This document shows, one piece after another, positions 1 through 10,500 of a stretch of DNA of 64,000 nucleotides. A model generated the notes under the pieces. That model was not told where the DNA came from. It did no database searches and saw only the letters and a list, made by a program, of their open reading frames with translations. Made by a program: the position numbers and the translations under genes. Origin of the DNA: Fibrella aquatilis (GTDB lineage Bacteria; Bacteroidota; Bacteroidia; Cytophagales; Spirosomataceae); contig NZ_JAFMYU010000005.1 of NCBI RefSeq assembly GCF_017353255.1, forward strand, positions 1 to 64,000. Direction: 5' to 3'. The stretch's first letter is position 1. Each line of letters begins with the position of its first letter.

Positions 1-41
1 CTTAGACCCGCGGCGGCGGACCGCTTAGACATTGAACTTCT

Positions 42-500
42 TCAGTCCACACACTCCCGGCGGGTGTCGATGATGGCCTGGATTTTCCAGACACCTCCCA
101 GGCGCACAAGGGTGAATGCATTAGCCCCACAGTGGTGGCGCTGGTCTTTCAAAAAGAATTTGTAGGGAACAAAAGCCGTAGCCAAATCACCGTCGATCAT
201 GATCTGGTAGGGGTCGATGACTTCGTTTAAGTCGCCGGGCTTGGCTTTGCCAATGGCGGTTGCGAAGCCTTCTATCGGCTCGTTTTTTACACTCACTTTG
301 CCGTCTTTGTTTACTACCGTTTGCAGCGTAGCCATGGGGGCAAAAGCCTTTCTGATGGCCCCGGCATCCGCTTTTTTCATGCCCTCAAATAAGTCATCGA
401 CAGCTTGCATAATGCCTGCTTCGTCTTCTGGCGAGGCTTCCTGAGTCTGGGCAAGTCCCACAATGGGTAGTAGGAGGAATAACAGGGCGGCTAGTTTCAT
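42..500 (-). CDS. exported NTF2-like (SnoaL/lumazine-binding type) protein
   Basis: About 152 residues. The start at 500 gives a clean signal peptide (MKLAALLFLLLPIVGLAQ), so the mature protein is periplasmic or surface exposed. The rest has the NTF2-like pattern: an N-terminal helix (AVDDLFEGMKKADAGAI), then strands ending in FTLVRLGGVWKIQAIIDTR, where W-K-I is the usual last strand. The family holds small ligand-binding folds and a few enzymes; no catalytic residue can be assigned, so the function is open. The start codon overlaps the stop of the upstream gene (ATGA), so the two are probably translationally coupled. A longer in-frame start exists upstream but lacks the signal peptide and would run through the neighbouring gene. 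Confidence 0.75.
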   Translation of the reverse strand: MKLAALLFLLLPIVGLAQTQEASPEDEAGIMQAVDDLFEGMKKADAGAIRKAFAPMATLQTVVNKDGKVSVKNEPIEGFATAIGKAKPGDLNEVIDPYQIMIDGDLATAFVPYKFFLKDQRHHCGANAFTLVRLGGVWKIQAIIDTRRECVD

Positions 501-748
501 ATAACGCGTTGTTGACGGCCAATGGTGAAATACAGAATTGGCCCAAAGTACGGCACAAATAGAATGACTAACACCCAAATCAGTTTGTCTGAACTGCCTC
601 GAAAATCGCTTCGTAGGGCATTGATCAGGGCAATCATTGAACACGCAAACCAGCTAACGGGTATCAGCGCGAACAGCAACACCCATAACATCTCCTGACC
701 ACCTAAACCTATAATAGCCAGTATACTCCCGAAAATAGTAGTCAACAT
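497..748 (-). CDS. PLDc_N-type two-TM membrane peptide
   Basis: 83 residues with two hydrophobic helices (about 1-40 and 56-77) flanking a short polar loop (ALRSDFRGSSDKLIW). The spacing and the closing VPYFGPILYFTIGR match the PLDc_N (phospholipase D N-terminal-like) family, in which P-x-x-G-x-I-x-Y-x-x-x-G-R is the hallmark. These peptides occur as stand-alone inner-membrane proteins with no established function. The stop overlaps the start of the downstream NTF2-like gene by 4 bp, indicating one transcript. Confidence 0.75.
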   Translation of the reverse strand: MLTTIFGSILAIIGLGGQEMLWVLLFALIPVSWFACSMIALINALRSDFRGSSDKLIWVLVILFVPYFGPILYFTIGRQQRVI

Positions 749-782
749 GAGCAGTGTTTTTTAGCGTGAATAGATAAGTAGT

Positions 783-816
783 AAACCTACAAGGTTTTGA
801 AAACCTTATAGGTTTT
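783..816. terminator. hairpin downstream of xylA
   Basis: Two arms of about 15 bp (AACCTACAAGG... and ...CCTTATAGGTT, one mismatch) lie just past the xylA stop. On the plus strand the right arm is followed by a T run. It is probably a terminator for xylA in the minus direction, although the T-rich tail is better placed for the other strand. Confidence 0.5.
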
Positions 817-823
817 TTGTTCG

Positions 824-2170
824 CTAAATATACTGATTCACAATCATTTCATACAACTCTTGTTGACCGCTGCGCTGAGTTACCTCGCCGTTGTCGATAG
901 CGTATTGGCGGAGGTCTTCGAGGGTGAGCTTGCCCGCCTCGAAGTCGGCACCAGCGCCGCTGTCGTAGCTGGCGTAGCGGTCGGCGCGGAGTTGCTTGTA
1001 TTTCGATTTGCCCAGAATGGCTTCAGCGGCAATGGCAGCGCGGGCGAAGGTGTCCATACCGCCAATGTGGGCAATGAAAATATCTTGTAGGTCAGTAGAG
1101 TTACGGCGGGTTTTGGCATCGAAATTAACCCCGCCCGATTTGAAACCACCTGCCTCCAGGATCACCAGCATGGCCTCCGTTAGTTCGTATACGTCGACAG
1201 GAAACTGGTCGGTATCCCAGCCGTTTTGGTAGTCGCCGCGGTTGGCGTCGATACTGCCGAGCATGTTATTGTCGGCGGCCACCTGTAGCTCATGGGCAAA
1301 GGTGTGGCTGGCCAGGGTGGCGTGGTTGGTTTCGATGTTTAGCTCGAAATCGTCCTGCAACCCGTGTTTGTTCAGGAAACCAACCACCGTAGCCGCGTCG
1401 AAATCGTACTGGTGCTTGGTGGGTTCCATAGGCTTGGGTTCGATGTAGAATGACCCTCTGAAACCCTGCTTGCGGGCATAGTCGCGGCTGACCTGCAAAA
1501 ACCGGCCGAGGTGTTCGGTTTCGCGCTTCATATTGGTGTTCAGCAGCGACATGTACCCCTCGCGGCCGCCCCAGAAGGTGTAGCCCCGCCCGCCGAGTTC
1601 GATGGTGGCGTCGATGGCGTTTTTCACCTGCCAGGCTCCGTGCGTGAGCGCGTGGAAATCGGGGTTAGTGCTGGCCCCGTTCATATACCGTTCGTGCGAA
1701 AACAGGTTGGCCGTACCCCAGAGCAGCTTCACACCGCTGGCAGCCTGTTTCTGCTTCAGGTAGTCGACTACCTTCCGAAAGTTGGCTTCAAACTCGTGAT
1801 TTGATTTGCCTTCCGGCGATACGTCGACGTCGTGGAAGCAGTAGTATTCGATGCCCATTTTGGTAATGAACTCAAAGGCGGCATCGGCTTTTTGGTAGGC
1901 GGCTCCCAGGGGGTCGTTGCCAGTAAGAGCATCCCAGGGGAAGTGCTTCACGCCTGGACCGAAGGGGTCTGCACCGGTGCCGCAGAAGGTATGCCAGTAG
2001 GCTACGGCAAAGCGGAAAAGGTCTTTCATGGGCGTGCCCAGAATGGTCCGGCTGGGGTCGTAAAATTTGAAAGCCAGCGGATTATCGGAGTCACGGCCTT
2101 CATAGGCGATGGGTTTCTCGACGAACGGAAAAAAAGCTTTGTCGCCAAGGGTTAGCTTAGTCTGAGACAT
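824..2170 (-). CDS. xylA: xylose isomerase
   Basis: 448 residues, normal for the long (class II) xylose isomerases. It interconverts D-xylose and D-xylulose, and also glucose and fructose, in the cytoplasm using two divalent metals. The catalytic His is in FHDVD (His113), GGREGY lies at 201-206, the metal-ligand stretch [14 protein letters not shown] starts at about 241, TNHATLA at 281-287 and SIDANRGD at about 306-313. The whole TIM barrel is present. No xylulokinase, xylose transporter or XylR-like regulator lies in the window, so the rest of the pathway must be encoded elsewhere. A hairpin follows the stop. Confidence 0.97.
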   Translation of the reverse strand: MSQTKLTLGDKAFFPFVEKPIAYEGRDSDNPLAFKFYDPSRTILGTPMKDLFRFAVAYWHTFCGTGADPFGPGVKHFPWDALTGNDPLGAAYQKADAAFEFITKMGIEYYCFHDVDVSPEGKSNHEFEANFRKVVDYLKQKQAASGVKLLWGTANLFSHERYMNGASTNPDFHALTHGAWQVKNAIDATIELGGRGYTFWGGREGYMSLLNTNMKRETEHLGRFLQVSRDYARKQGFRGSFYIEPKPMEPTKHQYDFDAATVVGFLNKHGLQDDFELNIETNHATLASHTFAHELQVAADNNMLGSIDANRGDYQNGWDTDQFPVDVYELTEAMLVILEAGGFKSGGVNFDAKTRRNSTDLQDIFIAHIGGMDTFARAAIAAEAILGKSKYKQLRADRYASYDSGAGADFEAGKLTLEDLRQYAIDNGEVTQRSGQQELYEMIVNQYI

Positions 2171-2271
2171 AATAGGAAGAATAAATGAACGGCATCTTGT
2201 TGCCTGTAGGCATGAAAGACCACGGAGGGGTTAATTTCCTGTATCGGGTCGGTGCAAGATACTATGCTATT

Positions 2272-2634
2272 TTAACTCCCTTTTTGTTCTTCTTTCACCA
2301 CACTGTAGTAGTAGTGCCGTAACGCGCTTAGCTGAGAATAGCCCCCCGTCAGTACTTTTTTGGCCGATATGTCCACCTCTTTCCAGGGTAGGGTTGTTTC
2401 GGGGGCAAGGCCAAATAGAGTCTGGTAGAGGTAATTGACCTGAACGGGCAATATTCGGTTTGGCAGGCTACTGCTAAACTCACCAGTATACCCGATGACC
2501 GATGAAAGCGGCACCTTCCAGTTTATGTTATTGGCCGTTAGTTTGGCGAACTGATCTGATTTATTCACCAAAAGTGGCGCAATAAGCTCAGCTGAATGGC
2601 TTAACATGCGTAGTAGACCACCCAACATTAGCAT
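2272..2634 (-). pseudogene. C-terminal remnant or small uncharacterised protein
   Basis: An open frame of 120 residues from ATG 2634, ending KEEQKGS. It contains a compact block (WKVPLSSVIGYTGEFSSSLP, then LYQTLFGLAPETTLPWKEVD) that looks like real protein, but I do not recognise the family. It follows a START-like N-terminal fragment in another frame (stop at 2639-2641), and the open frame extends back past that stop without a credible start. I read the two as pieces of one broken gene, or as two fragments joined by deletion. An independent short gene is the alternative. Confidence 0.4.
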
Positions 2635-2638
2635 TACT

Positions 2639-2884
2639 TTAGTGGTGATAATCCACCATTTTATTGACAAATACATCGAAAACGTCGGTGTGCGAGGCCG
2701 CCACACGCGGCAATCGCCACCTGAATAAATCGTTTTTGTCGTCGGCAAATGATCGCTGCCAGATGGTAATGCCTTTCTGTTGAGTGCGCGTTTTCCAACC
2801 GGCATCAGCGGTCATCAGCGTCAGGTCTGCGTCGAGCCATTTTTCTTTATTTAGCTGCCAATCGTTGATGGTTATCATGGGCAT
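2639..2884 (-). pseudogene. START-like domain N-terminal fragment
   Basis: 81 residues from ATG 2884, three bases after the DUF418 stop. GWKTRTQQKGITIWQRSF and LFRWRLPRVAASHTDVFDVF match the first two strands and helix of START/SRPBCC lipid-binding domains (W-x-x-x-x-x-x-G-I-x-I-x-x-R). A full domain needs about 180-200 residues; here the frame stops after VDYHH, where the domain should continue. Protein-like sequence resumes in another frame. This looks like a frameshift or internal deletion, but a sequencing error cannot be excluded. Confidence 0.5.
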
Positions 2885-2886
2885 AG

Positions 2887-4263
2887 TTACCGTTTCATCG
2901 GCTGCATTTTCCAATACGTCAAACTCCGCCAAACCCATTCCAGCGGGCCAAACTGGAAATGCCGCAACCAGATCGGACTGATAATCAGTTGTAATACCCA
3001 GATGGCCACTACCAGGAAATAGAGTTGGTAAAATTGCCATTCGGCATATTGATTCAAGCCGTAACCGTAGAATACCAATGTACAGATGACCGTGTGCATC
3101 ACATAGTTGGTGAACGCCATTTGTCCCACGGCTCCCAGCCGGTTGAGCAGTGTCTGTACCCAGCCCGATTGAATCAGCAAGATGACCAGGCTGGCGTGGG
3201 CCATCACCAGCAAAATGCGCTGAACCGGATAAATGAGGTTATTCCAGGTTATAGCGTGCGTTTCCATGTATCGGATGAACCCCTCGGTATCCTCAATTTT
3301 TAGGCTGTAGCCATACCAGAAACTGAACGTCACCAACGGTAAGCCCAGCCCGTAGCCGATCAACATCGTTTGCCAATAGCGTCGGCGTGACCATTGGCCC
3401 GTTATGAAGCCCCATTTGTAGAGAGCCATGCCCAGCAACATCAGCGCCAGCGGGTCCCAGATGCCGAAAATCAGGTATTTAGTTTGCCCATCCCAAACTT
3501 CGTTGCGATGCGCGGACGCTACGGTAAAGTAGTTCGCCGACTTCATCTTCCGGGTGTTTTCGTCGACTTTGGCTTTGTTGGGGAAGAACTCTTTCTCGGC
3601 CTCTTTCCAGTCTTTGACGGTCTGTTCCTGCGCCTTCGTTAACGGTCGGCCAGCTTGCTGAACCGCCTGCACGGCCAAATAGGCCAGCCGTTTGTCGCGG
3701 ATGTTCTGGTAAAACAGCGTACTCAGCACAAATTCAAGGATCGCCACCAACGGAACACCGATGGCCAGATACCCCGGTTTCATCCGCCGAAACCAGAAGG
3801 CAATCATGCCAATGATGCCGTAGTAGTACAGAATGTCGCCCAGCCATAGCAGCACGTGCGCGTCAATCAGGCCAAACAGCACCAGCCAGCCCATGCGCCT
3901 GAAAAACAGACCCGTCGCGGCCCACCCGGTGGTCATTCCCGCTTTTTCTTTGCGGGCCATGAACAGGATAATGCCCACCCCGAAAATGATGGAGAACAAC
4001 GCCCGCATCTTGCCCTCGAACAGGACGGTGATGACGGCATTAACCCAGAAGTTCAGGTTTGTCGGGTCGTTTCGGAACACCTCCGAAAAGCGCTGGGCCA
4101 TTCCGAAGTACGGAATGTTCATCATCAGAATACCCAACAAGGCCACACCCCGCAGGATGTCAATCGTGTTGATGCGTTCGTTTTGCGATACAGGACCCAG
4201 GTGAGTCGTCTCGGCAGTGGGTTCAGAAGTTATTAGAGGCATCATTGGGAGAAATGATTGCAA
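2887..4263 (-). CDS. DUF418 (YeiB-like) multi-pass membrane protein
   Basis: 458 residues. It opens with a polar tail, then INTIDILRGVALLGILMMNI, the classic start of the DUF418/acyltransferase-3-like membrane family (D-x-x-R-G-x-A-x-x-G-I). About ten hydrophobic helices follow, and the C-terminal DUF418 block (GRLGAVGQMAFTNYVMHTVI) with a final P-x-W-L-R-x-F-x-x-G-P-L-E-W-x-W-R motif is complete. The biochemical role of DUF418 is unknown; relatives are proposed transporters or acyl transferases. The broken START-like fragment begins three bases after its stop, so it once had a downstream partner gene. Confidence 0.88.
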   Translation of the reverse strand: MQSFLPMMPLITSEPTAETTHLGPVSQNERINTIDILRGVALLGILMMNIPYFGMAQRFSEVFRNDPTNLNFWVNAVITVLFEGKMRALFSIIFGVGIILFMARKEKAGMTTGWAATGLFFRRMGWLVLFGLIDAHVLLWLGDILYYYGIIGMIAFWFRRMKPGYLAIGVPLVAILEFVLSTLFYQNIRDKRLAYLAVQAVQQAGRPLTKAQEQTVKDWKEAEKEFFPNKAKVDENTRKMKSANYFTVASAHRNEVWDGQTKYLIFGIWDPLALMLLGMALYKWGFITGQWSRRRYWQTMLIGYGLGLPLVTFSFWYGYSLKIEDTEGFIRYMETHAITWNNLIYPVQRILLVMAHASLVILLIQSGWVQTLLNRLGAVGQMAFTNYVMHTVICTLVFYGYGLNQYAEWQFYQLYFLVVAIWVLQLIISPIWLRHFQFGPLEWVWRSLTYWKMQPMKR

Positions 4264-4430
4264 GGTTGGTGAGCAGGATTACATTGAATCTTGACTAGAT
4301 CCATGGAGAGATAGTGGCTTGGCTACAACCAAGTCGTAGTCGAAAAAACACAGCAACATATACAGACAGGATTTATATGCAGCTAATCGGTTTATCTGCT
4401 AACCAGATAGTTAGTAGACGGTAGCCCAGG

Positions 4431-5723
4431 CTACTCCCGGTCCAGGGCCAGCAGGGTTTGCAGCAACACGTTGGCACCGTTGCCAATGTCTACTCCTTTG
4501 GAGAACTCTTTGGGCGAATGGCTGATACCACCCACGCTGGGAATAAAAATCATGCCTACGGGGGCTATTTGCGCCATTTCCTGTGCGTCATGTCCCGCCC
4601 CGCTTTGCATGTACCGATAGGAGAACCCCAGCGCTTTGGCCGCACCAATGATCTTATTCTGAATTGGTTTGGCCGTGAGGGCGGGCGTTACCCCCACCGA
4701 AGACGGCACGAAGGTGATGGTCGTTTCGGAGGTTTTGGCAATGTCGCGGGCTTTGGCTTCCAGTTCATGAAACAATTGCCAGATTTTATCATGCGATAGG
4801 TCCCTGATTTCCACGCCCAGCACCACCTTTCCCGGAATCACATTATACGCCCCCGGCTCGACTATCAGTTTACCAACGGTACCCACTTGCCGACCTTCGT
4901 GGCTGGTAACCACCTCATTCAGGGCCACAACCAGTTTAGCCGCTGCCAGCAGCGCATCGCGCCGGGCGTTCATGGGTGTGGTGCCCGCGTGGTTGGGTGT
5001 GCCAATGATGGTGGCGTCCCAGTGTTCAATGCCAACAATGCCCTCTACTACGCCGATCTGTAGATTTTCGGTCATCAGGATACCGCCCTGCTCGATGTGC
5101 AGTTCGACAAAGGCGGCCACATCGCCTTTTTTTCGAACCACACGGCTCAGGCTATCGGGGTTGCCGCCAATGGTCCTGATGCCGTCGGCAATGGTCAATC
5201 CGCTTTGGGTGACCAGCTTCAGGGCGGCGGTGGTGATTTTGCCGATCATGGCCCCGCTGCCCACCGTACCGCCTTCTTCATTGGCAAAAATGATCAGCTC
5301 CAACGGGTGCTCAGTGACGATGTTGTTTTCGTTGAGGGTCTCAATCAGTTCCAGCCCGCTGATAGACCCAACGGGGCCATCGTAGTTGCCGCCGTTGGGT
5401 ACAGAATCGATGTGCGAACCAAAAGCAATGGGTTTCAGGGTCGGGTTTTTTCCTTTTCGTCGGCCAATGATATTACCCGCGTAGTCGATGGTGACGGCGA
5501 GTCCGGCTTTTTTCATCAGGCCAATAAAGTAGGCCCGGCCTTCCAGATCGGCTTTGCTATAGGCCACTCGTCCTATGCCCCCGTTGGGCAGTTCGCCAAA
5601 TTTCGACAGTTCCAGCAGCCGGGTCAAAATTCGTTGCTGATTGATCTTCAGGCTGTTAGATTTCGTCTGAGCCAAAAGCACAGACGGCAACAGGAACAGG
5701 CAAACGAGGAGCGTATTTTTCAT
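4431..5723 (-). CDS. exported Zn-dependent M20 amidase (carbamoylase / allantoate amidohydrolase type)
   Basis: 430 residues with a signal peptide (MKNTLLVCLFLLPSVLLAQ), so it acts in the periplasm. Metal ligands of the hydantoinase/carbamoylase family are visible: His104 in GSHIDSVPNGG, Asp115 in NYDGPVG, and Glu149/150 in FANEEGG. The dimerisation lid follows (IVGIEHWDATIIGTPNHAGT). Family members hydrolyse N-carbamoyl amino acids, beta-ureidopropionate or allantoate, releasing ammonia and CO2; the substrate cannot be chosen from sequence. Most relatives are cytoplasmic, so export is notable. It lies downstream of gamma-glutamyltransferase on the same strand, separated by an inverted repeat. 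Confidence 0.9.
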   Translation of the reverse strand: MKNTLLVCLFLLPSVLLAQTKSNSLKINQQRILTRLLELSKFGELPNGGIGRVAYSKADLEGRAYFIGLMKKAGLAVTIDYAGNIIGRRKGKNPTLKPIAFGSHIDSVPNGGNYDGPVGSISGLELIETLNENNIVTEHPLELIIFANEEGGTVGSGAMIGKITTAALKLVTQSGLTIADGIRTIGGNPDSLSRVVRKKGDVAAFVELHIEQGGILMTENLQIGVVEGIVGIEHWDATIIGTPNHAGTTPMNARRDALLAAAKLVVALNEVVTSHEGRQVGTVGKLIVEPGAYNVIPGKVVLGVEIRDLSHDKIWQLFHELEAKARDIAKTSETTITFVPSSVGVTPALTAKPIQNKIIGAAKALGFSYRYMQSGAGHDAQEMAQIAPVGMIFIPSVGGISHSPKEFSKGVDIGNGANVLLQTLLALDRE

Positions 5724-5724
5724 G

Positions 5725-5790
5725 AGTTATTGGTCATTGGTCATTGGCTACCGAATGACCGGTCCGCCCGTGCGGGCGCAGCCAATGACT
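5725..5790. repeat. low-complexity intergenic dyad (word AGTCATTGG)
   Basis: The left arm repeats the word ATTGGTCATTGG; the right arm carries its complement (GCCAATGACT). The centre holds a GC hairpin, GCCCGTGCGGGC. The same word builds the perfect dyad at 43776-43856. It sits between two minus-strand genes and may act as a terminator or processing site, but the short-period arms are unlike ordinary terminators. Confidence 0.6.
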
Positions 5791-5796
5791 AATTTT

Positions 5797-7500
<1,704 letters not shown>

Positions 7501-7518
7501 GGGCTGGGCTAAAACAAG

Positions 7519-7550
7519 TTGTGCCACGAGGGGGTGGTCTCGTGGCACAA
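7519..7550 (-). terminator. terminator of the Ig-repeat protein gene
   Basis: Perfect 12-bp arms (TTGTGCCACGAG / CTCGTGGCACAA) with an 8-nt loop, followed on the minus strand by TTGTTTTAG. It lies between the 1403-residue gene and ggt, so it probably separates their transcripts. Confidence 0.7.
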
Positions 7551-7569
7551 GGTAAAAGAAAAACTGCGG

Positions 7570-10500
7570 CTATGGCTTGAGCACTTTGGTCATTTTCTGC
7601 TGCCCATGACTCACCGCCCGCAAGAGGTAGACACCGCCGGGCTGAGTGGCGACATCCCAATGGATAAGCTGTTCGTGATCAGCTAGTTCCCAGGTATTCT
7701 GGCGAATTACATACCCCCGGCTGTCGTAGAGTTGCACCGTGAGGGGCTGCCCCCCCGCACCCGTGACGATGGCACGTAACTGCCCGTTTTCCAGCGGGTT
7801 GGGTTGTAGCGAAATAGTCAGCGCCACTTCTGTTGTTCCCATTCGGCCACCGCAGTTGGCAATCACCACGGCAAAGGGACCAAACCAACTGAAGCTGCCG
7901 TCGGCGGCAAACACTTTGGCATAATACGTGGCGTTGGTCTGTACACTTACCAGCGTGAGGCTGGCCGTGGTAGCGCCCTGCTGCACGCCCAGTACGTTGA
8001 TGAGCTTGTTGGCGGCGGTCTGCCCGTTTTTGTACCACTCGTAGCGCACCCCCGTGGGTTGAACACTCAACACCACGGCGCTGCCCCGGCAACTACTCTG
8101 GCTAGCCGGAGGCAGCGGCGAGATAACCGTTAAGCTAAACGGCGTGGGCAGACTCAGGCAGCCAAACGCGCTGACTTGCACCACCGAGAAACTCTGAATA
8201 CCCACGTTGCTGACGTTGGCCCTGGGTGGGTTGAGCAGCCCACCCGTACCGTAGAAAGCCAGCGTGTTGGGCGGCGTGGCGGGTTGCACCAGCCCGGTCA
8301 GGTCGAAGGGCGTGTTGCTGGTCAGAGTCGTGAACGTAGCTCCCGGCGTAAGGGTGGGGGCCGAGGGGCGCGGTTGAATCGTCACTGATGAGGTGCCAGT
8401 GGCTGTACAACCATTAATTCCTGTTACGATGACGGTATAATTGCCTGACTGTGAGATGGTTGTACTATTGCCACTGCCGTTCTGGCTGAAACCACCCGGC
8501 CCACTGAAGGCATAGTTTGTAGCTCCGCCGGGGGCCGTCAGGGTCACGCTGCCCGGCGCACAGACCGATACGCTGGTCGGTGTAAGCGTAGCCGAAGGAG
8601 CAGCTATGTTCTGGCTGATGGCTAGGGTCGTGATGCTGAAACAGCCGGTGGTGGTATTCGTCACCGTTACGCTGTACGTACCTGATGCGTTCACCACCGC
8701 TGTACCACTCGCTGCATTCTGGCTCATTAACCCTGCTCCGCCGCCCACGCGGGCAAAGGCATACATATTGCCGCCAGTAGCCGTCAGCGTTAGGCTTGAC
8801 ACAGCGCAGGTCAGGGTGCTGCTGGGGCTGGCCGTGAGCGTGGGTGTAGGCAGGGTGACGCTCTGGCTGATAACGGTCGAAGCTGTTGCTGTGCAGCCGT
8901 TGCTACCCGTGACGACGACCGAATACGCTCCTGGTGCATTCACGACTGCCGTACCTGACGCAGCATTCTGACTCACGATACCCACCAGCCCGCCGCCCGG
9001 CCCCGTAAACAAGTACGTTAGTCCGGTGCCCGTTGCAGTGGCCGTCAGTGTCAGGCTGGGTACGGCACAGGTGAGTGTGCCGCTGTTGCTGGCCGTGAGG
9101 GCCGGGCTACCCGGTGCGGTGGTATTGCTGCTCACCACCACGCTGGTCATCGAGCTACAGCCGTTGGCCCCCGTTGCCGTGACTGAATACGTGTTAGCCG
9201 TATTGACGGTAATGGACGATGTACTCTCGGCGGTACTCCAGACAACCCCTGTGCCCGACGTGGTGGCCGTAAGCGTGAGGCTGGTGCTAGCACAGGTCAG
9301 TGTCGTACTCGGGCTGGCCGAAATCGTGAGTGTGGGGGTAGCCTGGTCGCTGCTGATGCTCACGGTCGTGCTGCTGGTGCAACCCGTTCCGTTGCCCACT
9401 GTGACGGTGTACGTACCGGCAGCGTTGACGACCGCTGTACCGGCCACCGGGTCTGAACTCACGATACCCGCACCACCCGGCCCGGCAAAGGTGTAGCTGG
9501 TGCCACCCGTGGCCGTAAGGGTGAGACTGGTTTGGGCGCAGGTCAGCGTACTGCTGGGTGGTCCGCCAGCCCGGCTGGCCGTCAGCGTGGCGGTGGGGCC
9601 TGCGTTGACCGTAGCCGTAGCGGTGGCGATATTGGTACAACTGTTTACGCTGCTCCTGACTAATACCGTAAAGGTTTGCGGCCCCGCCGTGAGACCCGAT
9701 ACGGTCGTGCTGTTTTGCGAACCGGAACTGATCAGGCCGCTCCCCCCCACAAAGGTGTAGTTGCCAATGCCGCTGGTGGCCGTAAGCGTCAGGCTTTGTC
9801 CGGCGCAGACATCGGTGGCGGTCAGGCTCACGGGCGGGGGTGTTATGTTCTGAGAAATGGTCTTGCTGGCCGTAGCTGTGCAACCGTTGGTTCCCGTCAC
9901 CGTTACCGAATAGACACCTGTCGCACTAACATTGCGACTGGCGGTTTGCTGGCCGTTATCCCACAGGTACGTGTCCCCGCCCGATGCCGTCAGCGTAAGA
10001 ACCGTCGTATTGCAATCCAGCACGCTTAGGTTACTGGGGGTACTGATACTGGCGGTGGGGGCGGTGGTACTGCCCGTTACGGTAACAGCTGCCGTACTGG
10101 TGCAGCCGTTTGCACCAGTGATCGTAATCGAATACGGCCCGGCGGTGGTCACCACGGCAGTTCGGCTGGTAGGGCCGGTGCTGCCAATGCCCGTAACGCC
10201 GGGGCTAAACGCAAATGTTTGCCCGCTGGTAGAGGTGGCCGTGAGGGTTACGCTGGTGGCCGTGCAGGAAATAGTTCCACTGGCGGTGAGGTTGGCCCCC
10301 GGCGGCGTGAAGTTTGTGTTGACGGTACTGCTGGCGGTGGCGGTGCAGCCGTTGGTTCCCGTCACCGTAACCGAGTACGTATTCGCCGTGTTTACGGTAC
10401 GTATCGCGTTGGTGCTGTTGTCGTCCCAGCGGTACGTACCGCCGCCAGTGGCCGTGAGGCTTGCGGTGGGGGCCTGGCAGGTTAGGGCAATGCTTGTTGG

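Noticed and set aside
1-41. Possible dyad or gene end at the left edge
   Set aside because: CTTAGAC occurs twice around a GC-rich stretch, but the window starts here and too little is visible to call it.
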